A stretch of DNA of 64,000 nt from Taiwanofungus camphoratus. Lineage: Eukaryota; Basidiomycota; Agaricomycetes; Polyporales; Taiwanofungaceae. Positions 23,579-37,420 of the stretch are shown here, in pieces. The position numbers and the translations under genes are program-made. Positions within the stretch are counted from its first letter, which is position 1. Each line of letters begins with the position of its first letter. The notes under the pieces were generated by a model. That model was not told where the DNA came from and ran no database searches. It worked only from the letters and a program-made list of their open reading frames with translations. Location of the stretch: assembly GCA_003999685.1 (NCBI GenBank), contig CP021226.1:2330951-2394950 (forward strand), in the 5' to 3' direction.

Positions 23579-25447
23579 GCGCGTAATGACATGCATGAAC
23601 TCGACTTCCATTTTGCCATGGACTCCCTCGACTAATCAGATTTGGAATTTGCACATCACCGGACTTTGTCGCATCATGCTTTTGAAAGGGCGGACTCGAT
23701 TCTCGTTGGATTTTTGCGTTTTTACGTTTTAAACCCATTGAACGCATTAGACTATCAGTAGTAAAGCGTTTAGTAATATCTGTCATTCTCTCACGAATAA
23801 TTGTTAATGAGCATGTTGTTGGATGATGCATTGGCATTTGTACGTGCTCATCAAGCATGAATGTAGAACGAATTAGTAAGTTCGACTACCGCAGCCTGTG
23901 CTGCAGATTGGCAATTGTCCGTCAAGGATAGGATCCGTTCGGAGGAAGTCTATGGATAGCGACAATTTGTTACCTCGAGCTTGCGTGCGCTTGTCTTTCA
24001 TAAAGTTCATGGGCGCTTGACTCCACTGTTTGTTGATTTCCGCCTGCACGAGCAGTCTTGTTTTCCCCTGCCCACCCCCTTGCTCCGCTCTGCCACACTC
24101 TGTCACATGCACCTTTTCCATGTGAGAATTTATGTCTGTGCACAACACTTCCACTCTAAAGGCCCATTCAATCTACGTTACAGCATTGCCGGCAGGTTCA
24201 TGTCCCGGCCGGTCTGATGCACTGACAGACGTTCTCTCACCTGTGTCAAGCAAACTCTCTTTGCACTTCTGTGAAGCTTGCAATGTCAGCAGCCTGGCCT
24301 TTCGGCCGCTTTGCTTTACTTCGCCGTTAGGGCGGGCCTCCTGACTTGTTAATTCTCGTCTGGCGTTTCTTCTCTCTTACGATAGAGCGGCCGCTGGAGC
24401 AAGGTCCGACTGTCGAGGGATATCCGTGCCTAGACTCTTCGGCCTCGAGTGTCTATGGCTCATAACATGCATATGGACATGGCTTTGGAAGCACTATCGC
24501 GATTGATCCACTATTCAATACTATACTCAGCCTCCGGAGAACTCGCCCGACGCGATTCCGGCCGAGGTGGGTGTATTAACGCTGACAAAGAACGGAGTCA
24601 CAGGGGATCTGTAAGTGTGTGTCAAGTATGTGCGAGCGTGTCGCCATTGGTTCGCATGTGCGCAGATTTTGGTGGGGTTGTCGGATAGGTATGTATATAC
24701 TGGCCACCGGCTAGACTCCCAATTGAATCTTGCGGGTCATTCGTATACCTGTTATTATTAACTCCTATTGTAAACAAGCCAGTGTATTCTATCAGGTATC
24801 AGACTGTCTTCTGTAAGAAGGTCTAGTCAGAGATAGGATTGATGCTAATCGGCATCACAGTCAAGATTGTGCTAACCAAGTCACTTTCCGTGACCTCGTA
24901 ATAGAATCGGAAGTACTTGATGGTCTGGCATGATACCAGATAGCATGGCAGCTCAGAACTGAGGGAGGACAATGTGGCTTGGTGATGGTTGACCCGACAG
25001 GCTTGGAGACTAAAGCCGCTATTACAAGGTAGGGCCATGTTTTGATCAATATCTTCAATTGACCCTTGACATCAATTTCGGTCGTGTGATTATTCAGACG
25101 TTGTAGGGGAAGTCTCACATGAGGGATGAGCTGCACACACTATACGAAGCAGATCACTAGGAACTCTCCTCACACGCGCAATATATCTTCTGGAGCTCAG
25201 TCCTTCCTATTACGAACGCCTTCCATTTCTGGGTACTACCGCGATGCGGCGTGGCACACGGATAGACCGCCAGTGCATATCATGTATGAAGGAAACCTTG
25301 AAATTGAATCGATTCCAAGCGTATCATACAGAATTACAAATCCAGCTCTTGTGCACTTTGATAGGGATACATATTGTAGTAAATACTTACCAACCATATA
25401 AATCGAAATAATTGAAGTGTGTCTCATATGGGTGTTTCATTCCGATT
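23579..25447. other. Gene-poor 1.9 kb
   Basis: Only short frames with no recognisable content. The right part holds the 3' flank of the MATE gene. Confidence 0.5.
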
Positions 25448-27625
25448 TCATTCCGCATGTTCATGCATTTGTCGCCTCTTTGTTTCAGCTTGGTTGCGCT
25501 CAATACCGCGCTGCACCTCGGTGTCCCAGTCAGTGCCGAGCCAGACAACGGCGTACTCGCCAAGGCCAACTATGAAAAGGGCGATTACTTGCCCTTTGAG
25601 ATGGAGAATTCCATGAAAATTTGCAATCGGGATATTTAAGCCAAATGCTACTTACCTATCCAGAGGCCTTGCAATCCTAGATGTGTGCGTGGGTGGAATG
25701 CAAGTGTTATGCCCATCGGCAGTGCAAGGACATAGTACGCTATGAGATTGAAGACTGCCCCGAGATGCTGACGGCCTATCATAATGTAATTCTTCTGTGA
25801 GCGATGACCGTGGATCGAAGGAGCGCGGCAGAAGCTTTACTTACCCTGGCCTCGAAGAACGCCACCGCAAGAACCTGCGAGGCCATCCGCGATCTACAAA
25901 AATCACTGAGTTGACGCTGCGTGCGAAGCCGAGGATAAACCGTACCTGAAAAGAAGCCACTAGGGGCATAACCTTACTGACGAGAACAACAACAGCCTTA
26001 TCATCGCTGAAGATATATCCAAACACCTGTTTTGTAATTTATTCAACAAGCAGAGCGGTGTCTATGATCGTAGGTTGCTCACATTCTTCGTGGCCATCAT
26101 TACAGTCATTACAATTGACCCGACGACGACACTCAAGAACGCTGAGGCATGGCTTGCCTGTTTCGCTGCTACAGCGTCTCGCGCACCAATGAGGTTCCCA
26201 ACACGAGTTGAAGCAGCTACGCCTATGCAATAGGCATGAATAGTGAGCATTATATCATGGGTTGTGAGGGTATGTCTACAGCAATCCTTACCGATGCCGA
26301 ACGGAATTGTGTTAAGGACTACAGGTCAAATCAATATGAGGGCTCTGAATGTGAGCTCAAGGTCGGTGGACGGACTCTGATCTGTTGTCATAATGACCGA
26401 TTGCGCAGCAAGGGACAATGAACCCAGTCGTCCGGCTGCTAATGCCACAATCTCGAAGGCAGCCCTAGAGGTCAAAGTCACCATCGATCTAGGATCGGCA
26501 AGAAGCCAGGGATGCTGATCCACTGACCATTCTGTTCCTACCATGAAGATGCCCGGGATCGCGAGCTTAAGGAAGTACGCGCAGCTTCTGATGTCGAATA
26601 CCGAGGCAAGGTGGAACCCTGCCCATGTCTGATTACGCCGATGTGTAGGTGATAGATGGGTGACAAGAATGAGAAGCAGGAAGCAAAGCCAGTAAGTAAT
26701 CGAGATAGCAGTCGGTGATCCGAGTAGGCCGAGAGAGGTGTGATGCACGAAAAAGATATTCAGCGCCAGGTTGACCGGAGCGACCATCAGAAGAACGTAA
26801 GTTGACGCTCGCATGATTCCTGATAGCAATCAGCTCATGTCAGACAGTGTACTTGGCGTCAAGATGAATGAAACTTACCCTGGCATTGCAAATACTTCTT
26901 GACGCTCTCGAAACCGATGTAGCCAGGCGCGCCAAATATCAAGACACGCAGGAAGCTCTGTACGTCACGGCTGAGGCGTTCCTCTTGTCCGAGGGAAAGT
27001 AGAACAGGCTCAATGAACGCCCACAGAGCCGCGACAGGGATGAAAAGCAACCACAAGAGCGCCAAGCAACGTTGCAGGTGAATGGAGACAGAGGGCCGGT
27101 CACCACCCGTGAAAGCCTGGGCCCCGAGCGTGTCAAGAGCTGTCGTTCCACCGAGGGCAACGCACCAGCCTTCATTTCGGAAAGGAATGAGGGGATCTGG
27201 TCTGCGTTGTGATGTGCCGAACGGACCTACCTACCATAGCCAGCATCAGGGAAAAGGCGGCTGCGGAGAGCTCGTCTGGGCCAAGTCGTCCAGTAACGAG
27301 AACCGAGACGGTTTGTATTGAATTCTGGAGAACATAGGAAAGAATTACTGAAGAGAGGGACAGATATGAGCGGGAGAAAGACAGGAGAGACGAACGGCGC
27401 GCGCGTACCAGGGACTGAATCTACGAGGAGAGACGAGAAAAGGGGACCAAAGGCTTGGGCCGCGGTTGCTGGATCAGGAATCTCAGCGGCAGACAAAGTC
27501 GGCGTCCCTACATAAGTCGAGTTGGTCGACGACGACGACCGCGACGGGCCCTCCTCGACGTCCTCGTTCCCGCCCTTCGCTAACAGTGGCAGAGTTTCGT
27601 CAGTGTCGTGTGAGAGATGGCTCAT
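25448..27625 (-). CDS. MATE-family efflux transporter
   Basis: Eleven exons: 27625-27409, 27347-27231, 27169-26879, 26819-26528, 26464-26376, 26318-26292, 26222-26083, 26026-25946, 25893-25845, 25775-25656 and 25593-25448. They give 522 residues in frame. An acidic Ser-rich cytosolic start of about 60 residues leads into [113 protein letters not shown] and [20 protein letters not shown]. These match the 12-segment eukaryotic MATE fold, which exports organic cations, drugs or metabolites in exchange for H+ or Na+. The substrate cannot be told. Introns are 52-69 nt. One exon is only 27 nt. The agmatinase-like gene starts 581 bp away in the opposite direction. Confidence 0.92.
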
Positions 27626-28206
27626 CTTCGATAAGGGGAGAAGGGTTCTGGGATCTCGTAACTTCTGCACATCTTTCCAGACTTTTGAGTTCTCCTTGAC
27701 CCGTGCCCCTCCTCATGCCCACTCGTCCAAACATTTCATGCAATCCGATCGTGACATAACCGGCGTCTCTCTTGGGCTCCTGTTACGCCTGATTAGTTTC
27801 CATATCTCGTTTCAAGCCCCTCAGAGCCTAGAAATCAAAAAAGTACGCAACACACTCATCGATCTGCTCTCGGAATCCCATATTTGTGCCAATGAATGTA
27901 TGCCAGCATGCACTATAGTCTCCCCCCTAATCAAATTTTCCGCGTTGGCGATAAGACGTCTCGGATGTCATTCCATACGATTCCGAAAGACGATATCGTA
28001 ACGGCATCCGTTTGCATGTTTGTTTTCCCAATTCAATTCACGATGGTGCCTCACATGCAGTTGTGTCATCGGTCATGGGGCAGAACATGCGTTATCTCCA
28101 GCGTCCGACTAAGCCTCAAGGTCTCGAAAAGATGATTTAATAGCGGTTGTCTCTGTTCATGACCCTTCATCCCGTGCTCGCTACCGCTCGTCAGATTGCA
28201 GCCGCA
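27626..28206. promoter_or_regulatory. Divergent promoter region, MATE and agmatinase
   Basis: Both genes are read away from this 581 bp stretch. No unambiguous TATA box was found. Co-regulation is possible but not shown by sequence. Confidence 0.4.
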
Positions 28207-29760
28207 ATGAAGGTTTTTGCTAGCTTCTCATATCTTCTTCTTCTGGCTGTCGTCACCGTCGCACATGAGCATCATGACCATAGCATGCAAATGCCGCTTG
28301 ACTACGTCAGATTCCCATACCAAGCTGTCTACCCCGGTGACAACGAAGGTTCGTCCCTCGACCTGTTGTTTGATCACCTGCACTTATCTATGTTGTGCGC
28401 AGTGACTGCTAACTCCATTTTCTCGGGCATCTCAACGTTCGCGAAATTGCCTTGGGTACAGTGTCTGGGTAAAGACAAGACCGAACTCTTTGACGTGGCT
28501 TTCATTGGAGCGCCTTTTGTACGTACGTTTTATGTGGAGTCTACATGTGGCGCCGATGATACTTGCAGGACACCGGCACCTCTTACCGTCCGGGAGCTCG
28601 GTTCGGACCTGCGGGAATTCGAGCCGGTTCACGTCGTCTAACGCTATATGGAGGCTATAATGTTCCCCTCCAAGTGAACCCTTTCCTTTCGGGACTCAAG
28701 ATTGTAGACTGCGGTGACATCCCTGTTACCCCCTACGACAACAAATACGCCATCCAGCAGATCGAGGAAGGACACAAGGCGCTTCTCCACCGACAGACAT
28801 TTTCGCCCTTGGGAAATGACTCCGTCACTGGTCTGCCTCTTCAGTCTATTTCTTTGGATGGGAACCATCATCCTCGTATCATAACGCTCGGCGGTGACCA
28901 TACCATTGTCCTTCCGCTTCTACGCTCTATATACAGTGCCTACGGCGCCATATCGGTGATCCACTTCGATAGCCATCTTGATACCTGGAAGCCTCAGGTG
29001 TTTGGTGGTGCCCCTTCAGCACAGGCAGCAATAAACCACGGAACATACTTTTATTGGGCCAGTCAGGAGGGCTTGATCAGGAATGGGTCATCCATTGCAA
29101 GTATCTTTTGTTTCAATGATCATCTCCACCTCGATTTGTGCTCTCCTTTCGGAAACTCTTGATCCTAGTTGAGCTCTTCTGACAGCACGGCGCTATCCGT
29201 ACAACACTCTCTGGTCCAGCGGACTACGCCAATGATGATGCATCCGGGTTTCAACGCATTGAGGCTCGCGAAATCGATACCATAGGTTCGGGATCTTTTC
29301 CTTTAGGACTACAGTGCCTCATGCTGCGAACACACAGGCACGGATGGCATTATCAAAAAGATCCGCGAAACCGTGGGCGATATGCCGGTCTATCTCTCTA
29401 TCGATGTGCGTGCTGGCCTGACATTTCTGAATGAGACTATTGAGAGTATGTGCAGATCGACTCTATTGATCCCGCTTTCGCACCGGCCACTGGAACACCC
29501 GAGACAGGTGGATGGTCAACACGTGAATTGCGTACCATCCTCAGAGGTCTGGACGGTTTACATATTGTCTCCGCTGATATCGTCGAGGTGGCTCCCGCCT
29601 ACGACACAAACGCTGAGCTGACCACCATGGCCGCTGCGGATGTGAGCCCTACATGAAAGTCATAGTTGCCCCGCGACCCACTGACCGCGAGCAGGTCTTA
29701 TTTGAAGTCCTGAGTGTCATGGCTAAAACCCCTCTAGGTAAGGTTTCACAGTCGGCATAA
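28207..29760 (+). CDS. Secreted agmatinase/arginase-family ureohydrolase
   Basis: Seven exons (28207-28348, 28403-28518, 28569-29096, 29186-29285, 29338-29405, 29456-29641, 29695-29760) give 401 residues. [19 protein letters not shown] is a signal peptide, followed by a His-rich HEHHDHSM. The ureohydrolase core is clear: [20 protein letters not shown], the metal motifs [15 protein letters not shown] and [13 protein letters not shown], and [14 protein letters not shown]. The two-manganese centre would hydrolyse agmatine or a related guanidino compound to urea and an amine; the substrate is inferred. Fungal members with signal peptides exist, but most arginases are cytosolic. Intron 3 (89 nt) uses a GC donor (ATT|GCAAGT), the textbook GC-AG form. 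A longer 3' end through GTAAGG near 29737 is possible. Confidence 0.88.
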
Positions 29761-32700
29761 AAGCGATAGAATTGGATGTATTGGCATGCGATCGTCTCTT
29801 TGTACATGCACCGTTCAAATGTGATCTCTGTACTTCCTCCGTGCAATTATATGCTCTTCCGTTGGCTATGAGCGAAAGATTGCATTTTATGCAAAGCGAC
29901 TGCCTTGCGGTGAGAATGAAAGGGAGATCGAGATAATCTGTCCTCTGCCGAAGTCGGCAGCATCAGAGTGGGCTGGGGCGTCGTGCAGTAGTACACAAGT
30001 ATAAGTATAGGTATAAGTGATTCCAGCTAGGATGTTGTCTCAGTCGGTTAGGTCAGGCCCGAAGGCCGGGCCAAGATTATAAGATGATCTGGATCTTCTT
30101 GCAAGGATTCAATTTGGTGTGAGAGAGGATTTGAAGTGCGTTACTCCCGTGCAGAAACCAGTGCTTCTTGAACTTTGTTCTTACTGAACTTCCTTTTCCG
30201 CTCGACTCTACATTCCTGTTTGTGCGCCTAATGTTTGTTATTCGAGGACACTTATGCTAATCGTTCAGACCTCTCCTAGGTTCCAGCGATTGCTTCTTAC
30301 TCAAGCTCTATCCCAAGAGAGCTCACCGGAGGATAGTGAAACCGACCAGTGATTCTGATGGTTTCGGCAGTCTCACGTTTCCCGTCTGCCTCGAGGCTGA
30401 TATCACGAACCGAGGAGAGCGAGCCTAAGTAGGGATTACATATGATGTCCAATGTGCAGCGGTACCCGAGAACTGTTTCCGGCTCTGCCAGAGGAAGTCG
30501 ATTTAACCAGCCCCAGGGAGACGCGGATTCAATCAGTACAATCCCCAAGTAGGCCATTTACCAGCCGTGTTCGGCTCACGGCCACATGCAAAAGCAGTAA
30601 CGAAAGCGAAGTTCCCACTCGCTATCATGCATGCTTCGAGTCCACCATGGCGCAATGCCTCGAGGCCTGCCAGGTGTCTTCATTTCTCCAGACTCTGGGT
30701 TCCAAAACTTCCACTTCTCCATCTTCTCGTTCTGGGTCACGCATACCGTGGAAACTTCTGATTAGTGGGCATTATACTCTGAATGAGTCTTTGCAAACCG
30801 CTATAGTTTGAACTCATAATCGTTCGTCCGCGATAACTTGAAGACTGGCAGTAGGTAAGCACGCCTTGCCAACTCAAATTTATTGTCGTCAACCCATCCT
30901 CAGCAATATACACTTTATCAGCCGACGCGTACAGATTCCATTACGTACCATGCGTCTTGCTTTGGCATGGTTGCACACATGATGGGCCGCCTTGCCGCCG
31001 CGGATCTCGGTTTGTTGTGGTTATTTCTGAAGATTAATCAACTTTGTAGCCTGCAAGTCAACTGATCATGCCTCCGAAGCTACTCTTTCTAATGTTCCTA
31101 CGTTGTCGGTGCAACGTCGGTCAAATGAGAATGTTGGGCTCCGGTCATCGTGAGGTTCGCGTCCATAGCGCTGGAGGTTTTCGACTTTCTTGCTGCGTCC
31201 GAGTCCTTGGTTCAAATTTTGAGTGTGCCCTTGCCATGGCCGCGGGGAGGTTCCGCTCAAACGGTTTTTGCTAAAATGTCGACATGCGCACAGGTCTGCT
31301 GCTGCTTTAGCGATGGAGAGTCCACTGATTTATCTACTTGTATAGGAGACGGTGTCTCATATTTTGTGGCAGAATAGTGAACATCAGAAACCGAACAGCT
31401 TGCCTTATGGTGATTACGCCTCTGACTTCTAAAAAGTCATCAGTTGACCAGGTGCCTGGCACGCACAACCTCGCCTTGCCAATGTTTCTTGATGCAGTTG
31501 GCGTCTTGGCTGTCACCCCGTGTTCTTCGCGTCTGTATTCGCACAGTGTACTCACCTTCGTAATCAGGGCCGCCCGTACTTGAAATTCTAGTACGGCCAT
31601 ATACAGCGAAGATTTATCACCTCTTTTTGCATTATTGTAACAACCCACTCTTCTCCTCAGACATCTCTATACCCATCGCAGACACCACCCCCGGGCCTCG
31701 GCATCAACCTTCAATCCTTGGCAATGCTTTCAATGGTATGACCATCAACCTGGAATAGCGACACAAGCTTCGTAATCCTTGACATGACTTCGTTACATTC
31801 TTCCATCAGATGATAATTGACAGTGGGCGCCGAAAAAGTTAATAGATGTTCATGCATTTGTGGTGAGTAGATGACTTTGAATCACAAACTCAAGTCCAGT
31901 AGTTAGTCACCGCTCAACAATCCAAAAGGGTTCTGCGATTTGCCTTCCAGCAGAAGATTGAACCACATGGCTTGAACGGTGTCTCTTTGACATCTGCCAT
32001 GAGCGACTGCGCAGTCTCAGCAAGGTCTGAGTGGAGGCTCACACGAATGTGATACCCATCGCATGTCGTTGCGTATCCGAAATTCAACTCATGAGAGGTG
32101 CTAATTCAAAAGCCCGATACAGGATCTTTCTCCTATATTTCCCGGTATCGTCTCAATCCCTTGTTCACCTCCGAGAATCCCGCATAGCTTCCGAATTGGA
32201 TGTCAGGCTGGAAAAGGTAGGAGGCGCTCACGAGTTAGTCCAACAAGAAATGATCCAGCGGAGTGCAATGATCGTACTCGCCAACGGCTGTCGTACACAG
32301 ACAATTCTGGAGGGTGATACTTCTCAAGGATGTGAAAATCCCCTTATCAACATAAGGCAGGTCCGAACGTTGCTCGTTCTTCAATAATTATCTCTGGCCC
32401 CTCATTGTGAATAACGGAAGGGCGTCAAGTCATCTGCTTCAATTTCTGATTCACTCTTCATTGGTGGTAAATGAAGGCTATTGACCATCGGTTCATAGTC
32501 TGTTCATGTTTTTTAAGCCATTAATTGGAATTTTTGCTGAGGTCCTTAGCATTCCAGATAAGCAACTTGCTACTAGATGATGCAAATGAACCTCAATTGA
32601 TTCATAGCCCTCGTCCTACATCGCGGGAATGCAAAGATAGGCGGAAGTTAGGTGAGTAGTCTCACTGTCACAAGCCGTAATTTGATACTGTGCCGCGTGA

Positions 32701-33672
32701 TATGACTCTTCCTCAGAGATGAGTCTAATGTGCTGAAGCAGACCGATCATCCGAATTCAGCCTAAGCTCAAACGCGGAAATGTTGATAATTACAACCTGT
32801 GAAGTCCTGATCCAGAATTATCAGTGCCACGTACTAAACGAGTACATTTCCTTTTCAAAATGCCGATGCTACATTTCCCTGAGTATACCCTGTTCTTATG
32901 CATGTGAGTTCCTTGGTTAACGCTTTCAAAGCCCAGTCATCCTTAAATGTTCTTTCGGTTTGGGCGATCAAATAGGAAGTTGAACGTCTCCCACCAGGAT
33001 TTCTCAGTTAGCATCACCTCCTCTTTGTTCATGTAAGCCTCATTATTCGTGGTGCACATACTCTCCGCATGGTGATCCAATCCCAGTGGATATTCTAACA
33101 AGTACAGGCTGCCTGCGATAGCCATTCCAGAGCGATGAATAGAGTCTTCTCTAGTACCATTAGCAGTCAAGTGATGCTTCAATGCCTCCCACGCTGGTTC
33201 TGCCTCTATTGGACTGGTATTGCGGCAACGCTTGTCAGTCCTGAGTCGTGATATTAGCGGCGGCGAATAAATATTATTTAAACGGGATATCTCCTGTCCG
33301 ATCCTTAATAAATGCGACACTCGGACGACGGCACTATACTGTCTTGTTGCACACGGAATGCGGTTTGAAAGTATACCTTGCATTAAGCACCATTCGACGA
33401 GAGGTCGACCTCATTCAAAAAGGTACGCAGACACCTTGTGTGCCTGATGGCGGATGGAACAGTATGGCTGGAACAGGCACCGTAGTCCGCACATTGGCCT
33501 TTGTTCAAGTTCAGAGGTCGACACTCCTGCTACCACCGGCAAACATACGTCAGCTGCATTATGGGTACTTTGTCATGCTAAGCCAACTTCTATCCTAAAC
33601 GATACAACATTGATATGGCACGTTACAATGATACAACAGGCAAAAAAACACGGCAGGAATGATTGTTTGGCA
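29761..33672. other. Gene-poor 3.9 kb, possibly decayed
   Basis: No complete gene is supported. A minus-strand frame at 30297-30557 has codon-like composition and ends at a plausible GTGAGC donor, but it could not be joined to other exons or a known domain. The rest shows only short overlapping frames. 31800-32940 is AT-rich. Confidence 0.45.
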
Positions 33673-36600
33673 TCAGGAAAGGTCGAATCCGGCATTGGCG
33701 TTAATGGCTTGTAATAATTTGTCACGGAGAATATGTTCACTACTGTACCGCGGAAGCTGCAAATGACCAGGCAAGTCAGAGATGGATAACAATGTAGTAT
33801 GGCACGTATCACGCTCGCCTTTAGTAAATTGACGCAAGTACTTGCCGTAGGTAGGCGATTCTGGTCACTACCTGCATCACGAATGGCGAAGCGCGGCTTG
33901 AGCTCTTTAAACCCGCTGCATAGAACAAATCAGTACGGCTCCAAGTACAAGCTAATTCATACCAACAGTAAGGGTGGGCGACTACAACTTGTTACGAAAC
34001 GCAGCAGTGCACGCCGCTGGTCCTGTTTGAAGGCATTAACAATCTACGATAGAGACGTGAACCAGATTCTTCAGAAGATATAACAAAGTGACTGACACCC
34101 CAGAAGATCTCGATGGTGGGTTCATGGTCATCATACAAACCGCCATACTGCGTGTTCGCTCGCAAGTCGTCAAGATCAATAGGCGAGTCAACGCCACCCA
34201 CTAATACTTGAAGCTCCTGTTGGTTGAACATTCTAGAGTATATCTCCTCAGCGCTACGCTGTATGAAAAAGACTCGCTCACTTACCGAAGCCACTTCGGA
34301 TCGATCATCTCGGAAAGACCTTCAAAGAAAGCTTCACTCTGCAATTTGATCTGCTTGCTGAGACGGTAGTGTGATATAAGATAGATGTATTGCAGCTTAT
34401 TTTCTCGCGTCACAGCAATGTTACTGCCATTGGGAATAAGGTCTGTCGTCTTTGTCACATCGAACTCTACCAGATGAGGTAACGTCAACATCAATCATCA
34501 CCGCAGCCATTTAGAGTTTACCTTGATCGGTCACTGCGAAGCTGAGAGACAGGTCTTCGGGATCTCCAGGATAGTGCTTTAATTTGATCAAGCCTTGATA
34601 CAAATCTGGATCCAGAGATGCCAGGTCGTCGAGAAAGCTTTGCTTGCCGAGCCACTAGTGGCAGTTCAGATAGAATTGTGGTTAAGTTGCATGTATATAG
34701 ATAAGAGTCACCTTGGCTAAGAAGAATCCCGCAAAGGCAATATCGACGAGGATCCCCTCATACAAAGCCTTGCCTAGTATACGGCCGATGAAATGATACC
34801 AATTGAGGCTGTGTGCTGGTTAATATGTGCAGTTTATGAGTTGTACATCAATGAAAAATCGATCAAAGTACCCACGTTCGGTAGCGTATGAATGAGGATG
34901 TGGGTACAACTCATTTTTCTCGTTCACTTGCCAAAGTCCTCGATTTGTGTCAAACACTTCTTTACAAAGTGACGTCAAGAATTCTTTGAAGACGCCTCCG
35001 CCATCAATACCAGCTCTGCAATAGTCCATCAATCAACGAACCGGAACAAGTGAGAGATAGAAGAAAGCACAAGAACCTACTCTTCTTGACCAAACCTATC
35101 TACAAACGTAATTGAAATGTGAGCATGTAAGTCAACATCCCCCAATTTGTCAAACCCATCCTCTGCTACCATCCCTCGCCTAACAGTGATTCTCGTCTGT
35201 CCAGATCGTCCATACACGTCGACACCCCTTCTGAGCATGTCATTTGCGATGAAGTGTCGAAAGATGGACACTCGAGTCTCGAACGGTATAGCAAAGGGGA
35301 TATTGTTGAGTACACCAAGACGTGGAGACATATATGCAACTTGTCGTTTGGAAAGGGGTCGACCTTCTGGCTGTGCTAAGGTTCGTTCTTCGAAACTAGA
35401 AGATCAGGGATTCAGTGGCAAGACGTAAAAAAAGAATGAACAGCAGTCTCACACGGCAGCTTGAATAAACGAGACCATATCAACTTGTGAGGTCACTAGC
35501 CAGTGACCTGGGTGCGTGAAGGGCCTCCTCGAGCTGGAAACACGATCAATCCATTGTGTGCTCGCTGTCCGCACGGAAATCCACTAACTCTCGGGCATGA
35601 ATAGCTTGTAAACATTTTGTCACTTTTTCCCGGACATTTTCCCATTGAAGATTGCCGAGACCTGGCACACTGCCCTCTTGAATATTGGAAGTATCCTCCC
35701 GCCAGTACAGTACGAATGCGATATTGAGTAACTGTCGTGAGAAAGATACAATCTCATCAAGTGAAAGTGGATTACGCGGTGTGCCAGCACTAGTCCCGCT
35801 AGAGAAGAACTCGTCGTCACCCATTGTCAGGAGTGCTTGAGTATACATATCAACAAGGAATAGGAGAGGAGACCATGTCTCTGCATTTTCCGGGTCTAAC
35901 AAAGAGTTTATCAGGTGAGCTTCAATAGAATCCATGTTGAGATATCCACCCATGACAGCACCAGAACGTTCGTCTCGCCCCAATGGCGAGTTTCGGACAT
36001 ATAGACGGTAGAGTTCTCGCACAATTCCACCGCCATTGAATGCAGCCACTGTGCTCAGTACCTTGTCTCTTCGGGACGGCCATATAATAGTCAATGCGAA
36101 ACAGAACGCTATGAGACTAAGTCTAGACGGTTTAGTCTGAGCAGCAGTCAGAAGAGCATTCAGATGCTGTACGGATGGAAGTGCCTGCAGTCGAGTGCGT
36201 GTACGACTGTCAAGGCGCGGCAGCTGTGGTCTGGGCTCGAACGACGTGACAACAGTGACCAGCGTTGGAGATTCCTCGTCAGATTCGTCATCATCAGCCC
36301 AATGTCGAGCGATATCTTGTTTGTCTTCAGGAGGTTCGAGCGCATGAGTCGGAAGTGAATTCATGAGCGCCGCTGCGAGCTGAAGATAAGCATCGAATGA
36401 GGTAGAAGGGAGTGTCGAATATCGCGGAGGGGCGAATACGGTCAGGTTTGCCAAGACATGGATCCTCGATTCAGGCGACCTTAGTGGTGAGCTACTGATG
36501 ATATCATAAACGAATGACGTTTGTAGAGAGGTTAGTGGAAGACGTGCGGAAAAGGCGATCAGTGACTGAAGGGGCAGGCGATTCGGAAGTAGAGGGATGC

Positions 36601-37420
36601 TGAAAATATGAATAAGCAACTCTCGGAGACAGAGTTGATGGAGTTCAGCCTTGAACAGAGGTAATATGAGCAACGAAACGAGCGGCGGCAGGGTAGGAGA
36701 TGCTTTAGATTCAAGAGGCTATGTAGCGCTGAGTTTCGTCGCCTTTGCTAGGTAATGTCTAAAGCACGTACAATTTGCGATATTGCCTGTCCAAGCAAAG
36801 AATAGAAGCCACGTTCAAGGAGATACATGATGTATTGTGATGTGTGAGGACCATCCGATAGAAGCATGTTCAACACGGCGAGATGAGCTACGGCATATTG
36901 TGATCTATTGGGAATCAGCAGCGTTGTGTGGAATGTGAGTATTGACGTACTGTGGTTCGTTTGCTACATCTTGCAAGAGCAGTAAGCTTGTTTTGCGAAG
37001 GCAAATGAACCAGCTCTGTTCTGGGTGACGTAATATATGGTCTGAAGGAAGGTAAGCCAGGGTGGCGTATGACGGTAGAGCGAAGGCACCTTGTTTACTG
37101 TTCACTATAGCAGTGGACCATCTCCCCAAGGCATCTTGGTCTTGCCCGATGAGAATGAGACACCGAAGGCCTTCAATGCCAGTAATGTCCTGCTCGAAGA
37201 GGCGTCGGAGTTCTCGCTTTATGGATCGCACCTGTGAAATACCCCTCCACCAAGTTTGGATTCTGATGGCACTGTCTTGTCTACGTTTGAGTTCCTGGCG
37301 TTGCTCCCGTTTGGCTTTGGCTTCGTTGAGAATGTCAGTGTAGCTTGTAGCGGAATGAGCGCCACCGAGGTTGATTTCTCTGCGGCGGTTGGTGGGTTTG
37401 TCGCCGAAGAGGGGAAACAT
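33673..37420 (-). CDS. hul5: HECT E3 ubiquitin ligase, HUL5/UBE3C type
   Basis: Thirteen exons: 37420-36951, 36904-36772, 36718-35589, 35533-35453, 35395-35081, 35015-34876, 34815-34712, 34654-34522, 34466-34286, 34232-34097, 34043-33967, 33915-33819 and 33756-33673. They give 1026 residues. The N-terminus (MFPLFGDKPTNRRREINLGG) and an IQ-like motif (AIRIQTWWRG) match UBE3C/Hul5. The C-terminal HECT domain has DGGGVFKEFLTSLCKEVF, HSLNWYHFIGRILGKALYEG, MFNQQELQVLVGG and the catalytic cysteine in FVTSCSRPPLLGFKELKP (about residue 961), and ends NANAGFDLS. The family extends ubiquitin chains on proteasome-bound substrates and works in protein quality control. The last intron appears to use a GC donor (AAG|GCGAGC); a GT six bases on would add Ala-Ser. 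Confidence 0.92.

Noticed and set aside
11009-29760. Dioxygenase, dehydrogenase, MATE exporter and ureohydrolase read as a secondary-metabolite cluster
   Set aside because: No core enzyme (PKS, NRPS, terpene synthase, RiPP precursor) lies among them, and the genes are separated by unrelated genes and empty stretches.
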